Source of the DNA: Lethocerus indicus
Lineage: Eukaryota; Arthropoda; Insecta; Hemiptera; Belostomatidae
Direction: 5' to 3'
DNA length: 64,000 nucleotides
Assembly (NCBI GenBank): GCA_019843655.1
Contig: JACDQD010000007.1
Coordinates: forward strand, 29,106,816 to 29,170,815
Within the stretch, counting starts at the first letter, position 1, and every line of letters starts with the position of its first letter. Of this stretch, positions 23,557-35,110 are shown piece after piece. Both the position numbers and the translations under genes were made by a program. A model generated the notes under the pieces. The model saw only the letters and a list, made by a program, of their open reading frames with translations. It was not told the DNA's origin and searched no databases.

Positions 23557-23768
23557 GGTGTACACGAAAGTAATCGACAATTTGATAAGATGTATTTCGG
23601 TCTTGAGGAGTTCCTCAAGAGGGGAATCGAAAATTTGCCGGAAAAGTGGCCGCGGAGAGTTGTCGATAATATCGGTTAATATATATAGTAGATTAATAAT
23701 TATAGTTTCTTTTCTGGCAAAATAAAATGAATTCCAAAGTCAAAATGTCGATTACTTTCGGGTACCCC
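23557..23768 (+). mobile_element. Mariner deletion derivative, family A, well-preserved copy
   Basis: TA-flanked, 212 bp. Left TIR GGTGTACACGAAAGTAATCG and right TIR complement ending TTTCGGGTACCCC. Between them only the transposase C-terminus remains, in frame: KMYFGLEEFLKRGIENLPEK then W..RVVDNIG and a stop. The catalytic core is deleted. Confidence 0.88.
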
Positions 23769-23843
23769 TAATACATAAGAGTTCCTCAGGAGTGGAATCG
23801 AAAATACTTTCGGGTACCCCTAATACATAACTATTGGGATAGA

Positions 23844-23889
23844 GGACCCTGATGACGGAACCGATAAGAGTTCCGAAACGTCGGAAACC
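23844..23889 (+). ncRNA. Hammerhead-ribozyme-like motif (Penelope-type)
   Basis: CTGATGA (23849-23855), a stem II with GGAAC pairing with GTTCC around a CGATAAGA loop, GAAAC (23875-23879) and GTC (23880-23882), the predicted cleavage site. Stem I can form GGACC with GGAAACC through an A/AAA internal loop. The very short stem III (AC/GT) is the form known in Penelope-like elements. Confidence 0.7.
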
Positions 23890-24410
23890 ATTGCGGGGCC
23901 GTTTAAAGAATAAAAAGGAAAAATCGCGATCTTACCCGAAGCCGCGGTTAAGTGACAATTCAAGTTCTGGTCGCGCAAAACTTCACTCATCTCTATTCGG
24001 ACAACGTTAACACGGTAATGAGGGAAATATAATAAAAACAGGTGAACTTAAACTACACTCAACGAGCTTAAGTTCGCGAGACGCAAGCTCTCTTTGAAAA
24101 AAACCCCCGTCCTTTTAAAACCTTCTGCTCTTAAAACACCGATATCTTCTTGCAAATACCGATTTAAAGACTGAAATCTTGTCGCTGGTTTATCTTGTTC
24201 CGACTCTATATATTTTGGGAGGGGGGGGGGTCTCGAAATTCACGGTGTCCCACATTTGTCACACGCACACACAATTCGCTTTCCGACATCTGACGCCGTC
24301 TGCCGGCTGTTTACTGAACTTTTTCGCGTTCCACATTTGTCCCGCGTCGGCGTCCCACCAAATAAGTAACAATTATTCGGCCGATAACGAAATCCCGAGA
24401 ACAGATTTTT
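23890..24410. other. Spacer, nothing recognised
   Basis: AT-rich and GC-balanced unique sequence with a G run at 24220-24229. No gene or known repeat is seen. Foldback family F scraps begin at about 24425. Confidence 0.45.
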
Positions 24411-24680
24411 CTGTCTCTTTCTCCCCCGCCGGATTTTCGGCCGCTCGCCATCTTCAGTAGGCGCTGTGTCGGTCACACACTCCGGACGATGTTTTCACTG
24501 TACAAGTGGCCACAAAAACGTCAAAATTTACGGTAAAATTCCAAACCCCCTTCCACAGGACCACATTCTGATATAATTAGTTTTTCCCCCAGCCTCAATT
24601 CTAGACCGGTGGTCTCTGTTCGTTGAGAGATGTTTGCAATTTCTGGCGTAATTTCGTAAGCCCAAGGAGAATAATATATT

Positions 24681-25020
24681 GGGGTCGGCAACTAAGCAAT
24701 TGCTGTAGTGGCGTCGTACGTATTTTTTGAGTGCGTCACAACACATCTACGGCACGGATAAGCCGTTAGAAGGTTCCGAATACAGGATACATTCTTGGCT
24801 TCTCCGCAATGTCCCGGTGTTGAACTACGGCCCTTTATTCGGGGGTCATCGTCGACCTCCTCCACAGGACGTCCTCCGGCGTCGCTCCTCGTCTTTTGAC
24901 GTAATTTTGATGTTTCAGAAAGGACCAAATCGAAGGATCTCAAGTGCGCGACGTACTTGAAAATATGTACAACGCCACTTGTTGTCCGGTGAATTCCGCA
25001 ATCACTTAGTTGCCGCCCCG
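24681..25020. mobile_element. Mariner-like inverted-repeat element, family C, copy 2
   Basis: Left end GGGGTCGGCAACTAAGCAAT, right end TCACTTAGTTGCCGCCCC. Inner arms TAGTGGCGTCGTACGTATTTT and ATATGTACAACGCCACTTG match copy 1. No transposase domain is recognised in the centre. Confidence 0.75.
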
Positions 25021-25234
25021 GATAGATTGAGGGAGAGGACGGCTGTTCGGAAATATAAAAAGCGGGCCAAAAATTCTAAGGAGAGTGTTCCAGTATTGCG
25101 TTAGACGAAATAGCGGCACGCCGTACAGCGCCACCCTGAGCCTGAGTGGTGGGAGAAGGAATTACAAAGTGTCTCTCGGACGGGAAAATATTACAAGGAC
25201 GGACATTGGCACCGGCTCCACCCCTCGCCCTCAT

Positions 25235-25370
25235 TCTATCTCTCTCCCTCCCTCCCTCCCTCCCTCCCTCCCTCCCTCCTACTAGTCTCGCGCCACACTC
25301 AAACACGCGTTCGACTTAATTATATCGGCTCAGTTTCGCAACACTACAGTAGGTAGGAGAGAAAGAGAGA

Positions 25371-25441
<71 letters not shown>
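25235..25441. repeat. (CCCT)n and (GA)n microsatellites
   Basis: (CCCT)n at about 25244-25280 and an 80-base (GA)n at 25361-25441. Confidence 0.95.
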
Positions 25442-25445
<4 letters not shown>

Positions 25446-25554
25446 TATAGTCACCACTATAGTATAGTTTTTTTTTACAGTCAATTATCAGCAATGAATG
25501 GGTTCATATCCGCCTAGCTCCTATCACTTGCGTCCGATTGATAAAATATTACGG

Positions 25555-25600
25555 GGTTTCCGACGTTTCGGAACTCCTATCGGTTCCGTCATCAGGGTCC
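25555..25600 (-). ncRNA. Hammerhead-ribozyme-like motif, second intact copy
   Basis: On the minus strand: CTGATGA, stem GGAAC/GTTCC (loop CGATAGGA), GAAAC and GTC followed by GGAAACC. The flanks for stem I are identical to the copy at 23844-23889, and both sit within about 100 bases of a family A mariner end. One loop base differs, which leaves the core intact. Confidence 0.68.
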
Positions 25601-25623
25601 TCCCCCCCAATACCTATGCATTA

Positions 25624-25830
25624 GGGGTACCCAAAAGTAATCGACATTTTGACTTTGGAATTCATTTTATTTTGCTAAAAAGAAACTTTAATTATCAATC
25701 TACTATATATATCACCGATATCAACTCTCCGCCGCCACTTTTCCTGCAAATTTTCGATTCCCATCTCTTGAGGAACTCCTCAAGACCTAAATACATCTTA
25801 TCAAATTGTCGATTACTTTCGGGTACAGTT
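25624..25830 (-). mobile_element. Mariner deletion derivative, family A
   Basis: TA plus GGGGTACCCAAAAGTAATCG at the left, and GATTACTTTCGGGTACAG at the right. The minus strand encodes the same FGLEEFLKR-like remnant. Confidence 0.8.
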
Positions 25831-25900
25831 AATATTAAGGAATATAACTATTGTGTCTCCAACCTGACCCTAGACAGATCTCAATGTCCCAGACTTAGCC

Positions 25901-26021
<121 letters not shown>

Positions 26022-26066
26022 TTGGACCAGCCACGTCTACTTATGGTGAAGGGAATATAAAATATA

Positions 26067-26111
<45 letters not shown>

Positions 26112-26443
26112 GTCTATATTTAAAGAAATAAAGTTGTTGAAATAGGGAAAAAGTTCAGTAAACAGCCGACGGACGCGGCCCGGAAAGCGAATTGTGTACG
26201 CGTGTGACAGATGTGGCACACCGAGCGCGGTGAGAGGCACGAGCCGGATTCTTACGAGCCCCGTTTTATTGGCTCATAACCCATAGAGATTCAATTGTAG
26301 GCGACCGGCAAATGCAATTGTGTGTAAATATTCGGCTTGTATTCTACGTAATACCGGTCTATCTCGAGTGGGGTACACGACAACCTGGTCCCAGGTCCCT
26401 CTATCTAACTGGGTCGTAAGCGATAGGCCCGAACTCGAACCCG

Positions 26444-26570
<127 letters not shown>

Positions 26571-26899
26571 AGGAGAGGCAGAGATAACATCCTACATTCT
26601 ACACATATGCCGGCCGATATATGCTATAGACGCTACCTGCGAAACCTAGAATCTGACGTCTGAGTAATTTTTCGATACCTACCGACTAATGTTTTAAAAT
26701 CTATTTTAATCAATTTCAAAATGTGGGGGTCCTCAGTATCGTACTCAATGCGACCTCAACGTACCCAAAACGAAATCCCGCTTCCTCAAATTCTCCATTC
26801 CCGCCTTTGGGCGGTACCGTCTTTTATCCCGTCAATTGTACTCAAAACGAATTTGATTGTGCAAATTAAAAAAAAAATTATTAAAAAATGCAATCGGTA

Positions 26900-27138
26900 A
26901 CAGGAGTGTCATCCAAATCCGTTATAAACTCAAAATTTGAATTTGCCACAATTCTTGCAGTAAAGTCGGCAACTGGTATTAAAAAAAAACCATTTGACAG
27001 CCTATAGTTTAAGGTCAGTAGAAATGGGGGCGTTACGCGATAGAACAACGTATTTTCATTGTTGAACAATATTTAAAAAATAATGAAAGTTCGGCGGCCA
27101 CTGTTCGATTCAAATATTGCGTCAATTTTGGGACACCC
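26900..27138. mobile_element. Element of family B, degraded copy
   Basis: The right TIR is intact (GTCAATTTTGGGACACCC then TA); the left end is decayed. Internal sequence (GGGGGCGTTACGCGATAGAACAACG, split here by divergence) matches the copies at 35901 and 59186. It lies between inverted sequences 26836-26861 and 27296-27321. Confidence 0.7.
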
Positions 27139-27442
27139 TATGTGACAAAATTAATATGTACGTGATACAAAATATAACGAATTTCACTGTCCGTCACTAT
27201 CAATTTAAAACTATGCTGTACCCTATGGAAAACAATTTTCTATGTTAACGCCCGATGGAAAGGGCAATGAAACTCCTGTTGTCGATCGCATTTTTTCAAA
27301 TTCGTTTCGAGTACAATTGACACGATGGGCCACAACACCGTTCAAAACGGTGGTGCACTTTCGGCCTCTATAAGTACGTGTACTTATTGAGTGGACGGTA
27401 CACGACCAGACGGTACCGCGAACATAGAAAAAAAAAAAAAAC

Positions 27443-27982
27443 TGTAGGTTCGTGATGTTTCTCGGTCTCCTCTCGCCGGTTTGGTCTTTCGCTAGACCTC
27501 GGTTTCGGCCGTTCGCCATCTTCAGTAGCGCTGTGTCAGCACTTTGGATGTTTTCTGGGGCATCCTCTCACTGCCCACTGTCACTTTCACATGTACTGTA
27601 GTGTCTGTCAGTCGTTTATATATATATGTGTTCTGTTATTGTTATTGGGGGGTTGATTATGTTTGTCTTCGGATTTTGTTAATCCGTTTTCTAAGTGTGA
27701 GTCAGATTGTCGTAAGGGGATGGTCTTGTGTAATTCTTTTTACAGTATCCTTGTTATCCTTGTGTCCTTATTATCCTTGTACGGTAATTTATCTATTACA
27801 CGACAGTACATGTGTCAAAGTGACACAGTGGGCAGTGAGAGGATGCCCCCCCCGAAAAAACATCTCAAAGTCCCCGACAGTAACAGTAACACAGCGCTAC
27901 TGAAGATGGCGAGCGGCCGAAACCGCTCTAGCAAAAGACCAAACTGGCGAGAGGAGACGGAGAAACATGACGAAACTACAGT
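27443..27982. repeat. Foldback family F, full-length copy with unique centre
   Basis: Ends CTGTAGGTTCGTGATGTTTC and GAAACATGACGAAACTACAG. Arms carry the CTCGCCATCTTCAGTAGCGC / GCGCTACTGAAGATGGCGAG pair. A roughly 200-base non-palindromic centre (GTCTTCGGATTTTGTTAATCC) is shared with 54715-55270. Confidence 0.85.
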
Positions 27983-27984
27983 AT

Positions 27985-28390
27985 AGTGCAGAAAGTTGTG
28001 TCGGGTGAAAGAAAGGAGGGAAAATTGCAGACATGGTGTGTGGGATGGGGGGGGGAGTGATTTTTTTGGCCGCACAAAGCTATATCAGTGCCAAATTTAG
28101 CGCCCGCCCCCTAACCCCCGTGAAAGCTCGAAAGACAGAAGAGGCGTTTTGCCACACAGGTGAAACTAAGCCCCCACCCCCCCCCCGTCGCCCATAAACC
28201 CCTCCTACGACAGCTACGCAGTGAATCCGAACTGCCTTATTAGTAATTTTTCATTTAAAGCCGCGACCCAAATAAAAAAAAAAACGATACGCCCCCGTCG
28301 TACATAACACTGTGAGTGTGTCACCGGCGCACGTCCTATCGTCCCTCAATTTGACCGTACAAAAAAACAGGTATTAAACGATAACTGAAA
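27985..28390. other. Spacer, nothing recognised
   Basis: C- and G-rich runs (28170-28187) and A runs. No gene seen. Confidence 0.45.
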
Positions 28391-28391
28391 A

Positions 28392-29440
28392 AAAAAATTG
28401 CAAAAGCTTTCTGTAATTATTCTACTGAACTTCATAACTGCCAGGTTTTGACGTTTATGCGTCAATTTGACGCAAAAAAAAATATATTTCCCTTGATGAA
28501 TGGATGAAATTCGCCGCGAGTGGTATAAAACAACTGGAATACAAAATGCAAAAGGTTTCTGTAATTATCCTACTGAAATTCATAACTGCCAGGTTTTGAC
28601 GTTTATGCGTCAATTTGACGCAAAAAAAAATATATTTCCCTTGATGAATGGATGAAATTCGCCGCGAGTGGTATAAAACAACTGGAATACAAAATGCAAA
28701 AGGTTTCTGTAATTATCCTACTGAAATTCATAAATGCCAGGTTTTGACGTTTATGCGTCAATTTGACGCAAAAAAAAATATATTTCCCTTGATGAATGGA
28801 TGAAATTCGCCGCGAGTGGTATAAAACAACTGGAATACAAAATGCAAAAGGTTTCTGTAATTATCCTACTGAAATTCATAAATGCCAGGTTTTGACGTTT
28901 ATGCGTCAATTTGACGCAAAAAAAAATATATTTCCCTTGATGAATGGATGAAATTCGCCGCGAGTGGTATAAAACAACTGGAATACAAAATGCAAAAGGT
29001 TTCTGTAATTATCCTACGAAATTCAGAAATACCAGGTTTGGCGTTTATGCGTCAATTTGACGCAAAAAATATATTTCCCTTGATGAATGGATGAAATTCG
29101 CCGCGAGTGGTATAAAACAACTGGAATACAAAATGCAAAAGGTTTCTGTAATTATCCTACGAAATTCAGAAATACCAGGTTTGGCGTTTATGCCTCAATT
29201 TGACGCAAAAAAAAATATATTTCCCTTGATGAATGGATGAAATTCGCCGCGAGCGGTATAAAACAACCGGAATACAAAATGCAAAAGGTTTCTGTAATTT
29301 TCCTACTGAAATTCATAAATGCCAGGTTTTGACGTTTATGCGTCAATTTGACGCAAAAAAAAATATATTTCCCTTGATGAATGGATGAAATTCGCCGCGA
29401 GTGGTATAAAACAACTGGAATACAAAATGCAAATTTCTGT
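28392..29440. repeat. 148-bp tandem array with internal palindrome
   Basis: Seven units with TTTCTGTAATTATCCTACTG, CCAGGTTTTGACGTTTATGC, the palindrome GCGTCAATTTGACGC and TTCCCTTGATGAATGGATGA, then CGCCGCGAGTGGTATAAAAC. Units 2-4 are nearly identical. A stray partial unit sits at about 53520-53605. Confidence 0.93.
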
Positions 29441-29804
29441 AATTATAAACTTACAATTTGAACATCGAATAGCCACAAATCTGAAAATTATTCCGTCTAT
29501 TATTTCGGGCATCAGTTTCTTAGATTTCCCGTACTTCTGGTCTTTGTTGTGACGATTTTTGTGTCCATTTTCGGCGAAAGTTTTCACCAATCGTCAAGAT
29601 TTGACCCAATCACTCGGCATAAAATATATATGTATATATATATATAGTATATGTATATAGATTAAGATATTAACCAAAAGTAATCAACCCCTATTTTGAC
29701 TCTGAAGACATTTCATCCCCAAAAACAATAAATAAAGATCCGTATATATACACACACACACCGATATTATCGACAACTCACCACACAGTACAGGTGAGTA
29801 TTTT

Positions 29805-29930
29805 CCGAAAAAACATTTCAGAGTGCCGAAAGTGACTGACACAGCGCTACTGAAGATGGCGAGCGGCCGAAACCCCGGTCTAGCGAAAGACCAAACAGAC
29901 GAGAGGAGACAGGAACACAAATCTACGTTA
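29805..29930. repeat. Foldback family F, half copy
   Basis: Only the right arm: ACAGCGCTACTGAAGATGGC, GAGCGGCCGAAACC and GTCTAGCGAAAGACCAAAC, then GAGAGGAGACAGGAAC. Confidence 0.75.
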
Positions 29931-30045
29931 ATTTGGCCCTTCGGCATCTAAAGTTCGCCAAAAGTTTGTTTTTATTTTTAGCATTAAGTACGGATTTAAA
30001 TTAATGAGAACGTCTATTAACGAGGGGCGTCTTATATATATATTA

Positions 30046-30252
30046 GGGGTAACCAAAAGTAATCAACATTTTTGACTTTGGAATTCATTTTAATTTTGTT
30101 AAAAAAGAAACTTTAATTATCAATCTACTGTATATTCACCGATATTATCGACAACTCTCCGCCGCCACTTTTCGGGCAAATTTTCGATTCCCCTCTTGAA
30201 GTACTCCTCAAGACCAAAATACATCTTATCAAATTGTTGATTACTTTTGGGA
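30046..30252 (-). mobile_element. Mariner deletion derivative, family A
   Basis: Left end TA-GGGGTAACCAAAAGTAATCA, right end GATTACTTTTGGGAG. The minus strand reads FGLEEYFKRGIENLPEKW then RRRVVDNIGEY, the mariner C-terminus. Confidence 0.82.
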
Positions 30253-30509
30253 GGAATTTCGAATATCGGTCTGGCTGTCTCTCCGGTCATAGAAAAAAGC
30301 TCTTGGAGACACAATTTTTTTTTTCGTTTCTCTCTCTCTCTCTCTCTCAATAGTTGTTATCATCGGTCAGTTAGGGAACGGTCTGTAGGGGCGGAGTTTG
30401 AGTGTTTGATTGAAGAAGTGAGGGGGTTGAGGGGGAGGGGGTCGTTCTCGGGTTGATGACCCGGGAAGCCCCCGTCATGCCATACCATGCCATATACCGC
30501 CGGCTGGAT

Positions 30510-30750
30510 ATTGTGTCTGTGCCCAGTCCACTGTCACTGTCTGTGCCCAGTCCACTGTCTGTGCCCAGTCCACTGTCTGTGCCCAGTCCACTGTCTGTGC
30601 CCAGTCCACTGTCACTGTCTGCCCAGTCCACTGTCTGTGCCCAGTCCACTGTCTGTCTGTGCCCAGTCCACTGTCACTGTCTGTGCCCAGTCCACTGTCT
30701 GTGCCCAGTCCACTGTCTGTGCCCAGTCCACTGTCACTGTCTGTGCTCTC
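30510..30750 (+). repeat. 18-24-bp tandem repeat
   Basis: About 11-12 units of CTGTGCCCAGTCCACTGT, some extended by CACTGT. No flanking coding signal. Confidence 0.93.
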
Positions 30751-30784
30751 TCAGTGCTGCCCTACTGGGCCGCCAGAAAGACTA

Positions 30785-31235
30785 GTTTACAATACCCGTT
30801 TTTGTGGCCCTCGAGGGATTGTGGAATACCGTGGATTTCCTGTGCTTCCGTCTCCCCCCCCTCGCCGGTCTTATCTTTCCACAGATCCCGGTTTCGACCG
30901 CTCGCCATCTTCAGTAGCGCTGTGCTAGTCACTTTCGGCACTTTGGACGTTTTTCTGGGGCACCGTCACTAACAACACCGCCGAGGTGTGGTCTCTTGCC
31001 GGACCTCGGTTTCGGCTGTTCGCCGTCTTCAGTAGAGGTGTCGAGTCAATTTGGATTTATTTTTCGGCACCGCCACTCGGCGCCTCTACACCGCTGCCGA
31101 AGCACGATGTTGTCACAGTACACACAGTGACAGTGACACAGTGCATTGGGGGGGGGGATGCCTAACGGAGCGATACTGAAGACGGCGGGCGGCCGAAAAC
31201 GAAAGACCGGACCGGCGAGAGAGGAGACGAAATAT
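30785..31235. repeat. Foldback family F, rearranged copies
   Basis: CTCGCCATCTTCAGTAGCGC at about 30900, a second left arm (TTCGGCTGTTCGCCGTCTTC) at about 31010, and a right arm with ACTGAAGACGGCGGGCGGCC at about 31175. Confidence 0.7.
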
Positions 31236-32430
31236 TCGGTTAAAAAAAAAACCAGACATTACCGAAAAATACAGGTATAATGGTGCACTTTCGTGATAAC
31301 AATGAGACGATATTGCGCTAATAAAAATTCGGAGCATAGTCGACGGACTGAGAAATTCTTTTTCACGAGCATTATGTCGTATTATGTATAAAGAAATTAT
31401 TTAGCATTTTTCAACAAGGTATGGGTACGTTTCCATATGTGGGGGGATCTTCAGTTTCTCTGTTGTTTCGCGCAATTCGCGTTTTTCGTAACCGATATTC
31501 AATAATCGATCTTCGCCCGACTCCCGCTATAGTATATAGTCCTATAGTCACTAAGAAGAGGAGCGCCTCCTCCTCTCTTCCTAGTATAGTTCGCTTTTGA
31601 TTGTCCCTAACAGTGTTAGTGGGGCGGGGACTTGCGGGGGGTGGGTGGGGGCTCCCCGGGTGAACGACCCTAGTGCTACTACTACTACTACCACCACTGA
31701 TACTAATACTGGTAATACTAACACACGGGCACACGCACGCACGCAGGAAATTTCGTGCGTTCCTTCTCGAAATGACGCACGCGTGTGTCTGGAACCAACT
31801 ACCTGTTTGGGGCCGCGCGCATACCTCGATCACGAATATCCGTTTTTACCCCGAATTTTAACCCCCCCGCTAAATATTCGTCCCGACGCTTCACGCCCGT
31901 GGGGGCGGTTAGTTCAACAACGATCTGGAGAAAAATCAATTCACTATTATTCAATTTGGCGATTCGAAATTTAAGCCCCCAAGAACTGTTCGTTCAGTTT
32001 TTCACCTTTTATTTGTGTACATTCGACTAGAAAATTGTACACAAAAGCATTTAATCAAGATCGGATAGCGTAATCGATAAAATATTGTGTATCCGTTTCG
32101 CTCCGGAAAAGGGGGGAAAAAAAACCCCCTTTATGGGACACCCTAATATGTATTCATAGAAAAATAATTTCTATTTGTATTGTCCAGAAGTGTGGCTGAG
32201 ACGGACAATGTCCGATCTCTCATATAATCGATGTATTTTATGTGTGCCGTTGTGAATTTTCGGTTAATCTTTTGAAGCCGCTTTTCTCGCAAGGTTTTTC
32301 CGTTGGTTCGTCTTCGATTTTTAACCCATTCGACGAAAAATGGATCGGGGAAAATCTGCGTCGAATTTCGTTGTGAAAATCACCTGCGGCATACGGTGAA
32401 GGCAACCCTTAGAACGTATATTGTACGGTG
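31236..32430. other. Non-coding spacer
   Basis: Short open frames on both strands but none recognisable. A CTA trinucleotide run lies at 31673-31690. GGGACACCCTA at about 32139-32149 is a lone family B end. Confidence 0.45.
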
Positions 32431-32435
32431 GTATA

Positions 32436-33247
32436 AAAATCAAAACTTTCCTCTATAGGGCAAGTGTATCCCACTTTGGGACTACTGTGTCGACTGAATA
32501 TGGGACAAATCCGTGACAATTTTTGAAAAAATAAAATTTTCGATTTTTCAACTTTCCTATGTTGGGCAAGTGTATCTCACTTTGGGACCACTGTGGACTG
32601 AATATGGGACAAATCCGTGATAATTTTGAAAAAAATAAAATTTTCGAGCCACTTTTTCAACTTTCCTCAATAGGGCAAGTGTATCTCACTTTGGGACCAC
32701 TGTGGACTGAATATGGGACAAATCCGTGACAATTTTTGAAAAAATAAAATTTTCGATTTTTCAACTTTCCTTTTTTAGGGCAAGTGTATCTCACTTTGGG
32801 ACCACTGTGGACTGAATATGGGACAAATCCGTGAAAATTTTTGAAAAAATAAAATTTTCGATTTTTCAACTTTCCTCTATAGGGCAAGTGTATCTCACTT
32901 TGGGACCATTGTGGACTGAGTATGGGACAAATCAGTGAAAATTTTTGAAAAAAAAAATCGATTTTTCAACTTTCATTCATTGGGCAAGTGTATCTCACTT
33001 TGGGACCACTGTGGACTGAATATGGGACAAATCCGTGACAATTTTTGAAAAAATAAAATTTTCGATTTTTCAACTTTCCTTATAGGGCAAGTGTATCTCA
33101 CTTTGGGACCACTGTGGACTGAGTATGGGACAAATCAGTGAAAATTTTTGAAAAAAAAATCGATTTTTCAACTTTCATTCATAGGGCAAGTGTAACTCAC
33201 TGTGGACTGAATATGGGACAAATCCGTGAACATTTTTGAAAAAATAA
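32436..33247 (+). repeat. 104-bp satellite family S, block 2
   Basis: About eight units in the same orientation as block 1 (AGTGTATCTCACTTTGGGAC). It ends where a family F scrap (GATGGCGAACAGCCGAAACC, 33257-33276) begins. Confidence 0.93.
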
Positions 33248-33806
33248 AACCAGAGATGATGGCGAACAGCCGAAACCGGTCTAGCAGAAGACCAAACCGG
33301 CGAGACGGGAAACTATAAAAAGTTTGTTAGGTGAAAGATATGGACATTCCGTCTAGCGACCAAATAATGGATCACTTATTATTCCCAAACGGCCGTATTC
33401 ATTGGGAATTTAGAATTTACGCGTTTAAAATCCAATATCTGAGGACACGCTCTCTCGGTAAAGGTTAAAAACCGAAAGAAAAAAAAAATGAAACAACCGG
33501 GTTAAACTACGCGCCCCAGAAAGATAAGCGAACGAACTGTAGATTGTGTAACCGCAATTTTGCCGAACCTACTGTGACCCACGTTCTACAAAATTTACAA
33601 TATACAAACCGGCCGGTATTGTAACCGACTGTGCGCAGTATCCGCAGTAAGGGGATAACAACGGTGTTGCCGCATCCGGAGATTCCGATCGAAAGTCCTT
33701 CAAAACGTCCCCAATCGGCCGCCCGGGGTACGTACCCAATGGTACTATTCGTACCACGAAATCTCGGATTCACAGATTTCATTCCCGTCTTTACATTTGC
33801 CCTGTG

Positions 33807-34712
33807 GAGAAAAGTTGAAAAATCGAAAATTTTTATTTTTTCAAAATTTTTCACAGATTCGTCCCATACTCAGAGTCCACAGTGGTCCCAAAGTGAGATA
33901 CACTTGCCCTATAGAGGAAAGTTGAAAAATCGAAATTTTTGTATTTTTCAATATTTTTCACGGATTTGTCCCATATTCAGTCCACAGTGGTCCCAAAGTG
34001 AGATACACTTGCCCTATTGAGGAAAGTTGAAAAATCGAAAATTTTATTTTTTCAAAAATTGTCACGGATTTGTCCCATATTCAGTCCACAGTGGTCCCAA
34101 AGTGAGATACACTTGCCCTATAGAGGAAAGTTGAAAAATCGAAAATTTTATTTTTTCAAAAATTTTCACGGATTTGTCCCATATTCAGTCCACAGTGGTC
34201 CCAAAGTGAGATACACTTGCCCTATAGAGGAAAGTTGAAAAATCGAAAATTTTATTTTTTCAAAAATTGTCACGGATTTGTCCCATATTCAGTTCACAGT
34301 GGTCCCAAAGTGAGATACACTTGCCCTATAGAGGAAAGTTGAAAAATCGAAAATTTTATTTTTTCAATACATTTCACGGATTTGTCCCATATACTCAGTC
34401 CACAGTGGTCCCAAAGTGAGATACACTTGCCCTATTGAGGAAAGTTGAAAAATCGAAAATTTCATTTTTTCAAAAATTGTCAAGGATTTGTGTCATATTC
34501 AGTCCACAGTGGTCCCAAAGTGAGATACACTTGCCCAATAGAAGTATGTTGAAAAATCGAAAATTTTATTTTTTCAATACATTTCACGGATTTGTCCCAT
34601 ATTCGGTTCACAGTGGTCCCAAAGTGAGATACACTTGCCCTATAGAGAAAAATTGAAAAATAGAAATTGTTTTTTCAATACTTTTCACGGATTTGTCCCA
34701 TATTCGACTCTT
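33807..34712 (-). repeat. 104-bp satellite family S, block 3, inverted
   Basis: About nine units in reverse orientation (GTCCCAAAGTGAGATACACT). With block 2 it forms inverted arms around the 560-base spacer 33248-33806, which carries a family D fragment (GGAGATTCCGATCGAAAGTC). Confidence 0.93.
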
Positions 34713-34919
34713 TTTTTTTACGTCTACCCTATGTCGAAGTAGCGGTCAAAAGTCAGCGGTAGCGAACAATATGGAGGCGTCAAAAATGACGCATTTCGAA
34801 GCGAAGTTAATACTGTGTAATTTTGAAATTCTCCATTTCCTGCATACCTCTCACGTCACTCTACGTCCTTACACGTCGAAAATTAGTGTTAACACTATTT
34901 TTTCACCGTACATTTCCTG

Positions 34920-35110
34920 TCTATCAGTCTCCTCTCGCCGGTTCGGTCTTTTGCTAGACCCTGTGGGGGAGGGGGGTTTCGGCCGCTCGCCGTCTTCAGT
35001 AGCGCGGTGTTAGTCAGTTTTGGCACTTTGGATGGTTTTTCTTGGATATATTCATTGTACACTGTCACTATCATTTGTGTACTGTAGATAATAGCGAGAG
35101 GAGACGGAAC
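34920..35110. repeat. Foldback family F, partial copy
   Basis: Left arm GTCTCCTCTCGCCGGTTCGG, CCGCTCGCCGTCTTCAGTAG and GGCACTTTGGATG. The right arm is reduced to GCGAGAGGAGACGGAAC. Confidence 0.75.
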
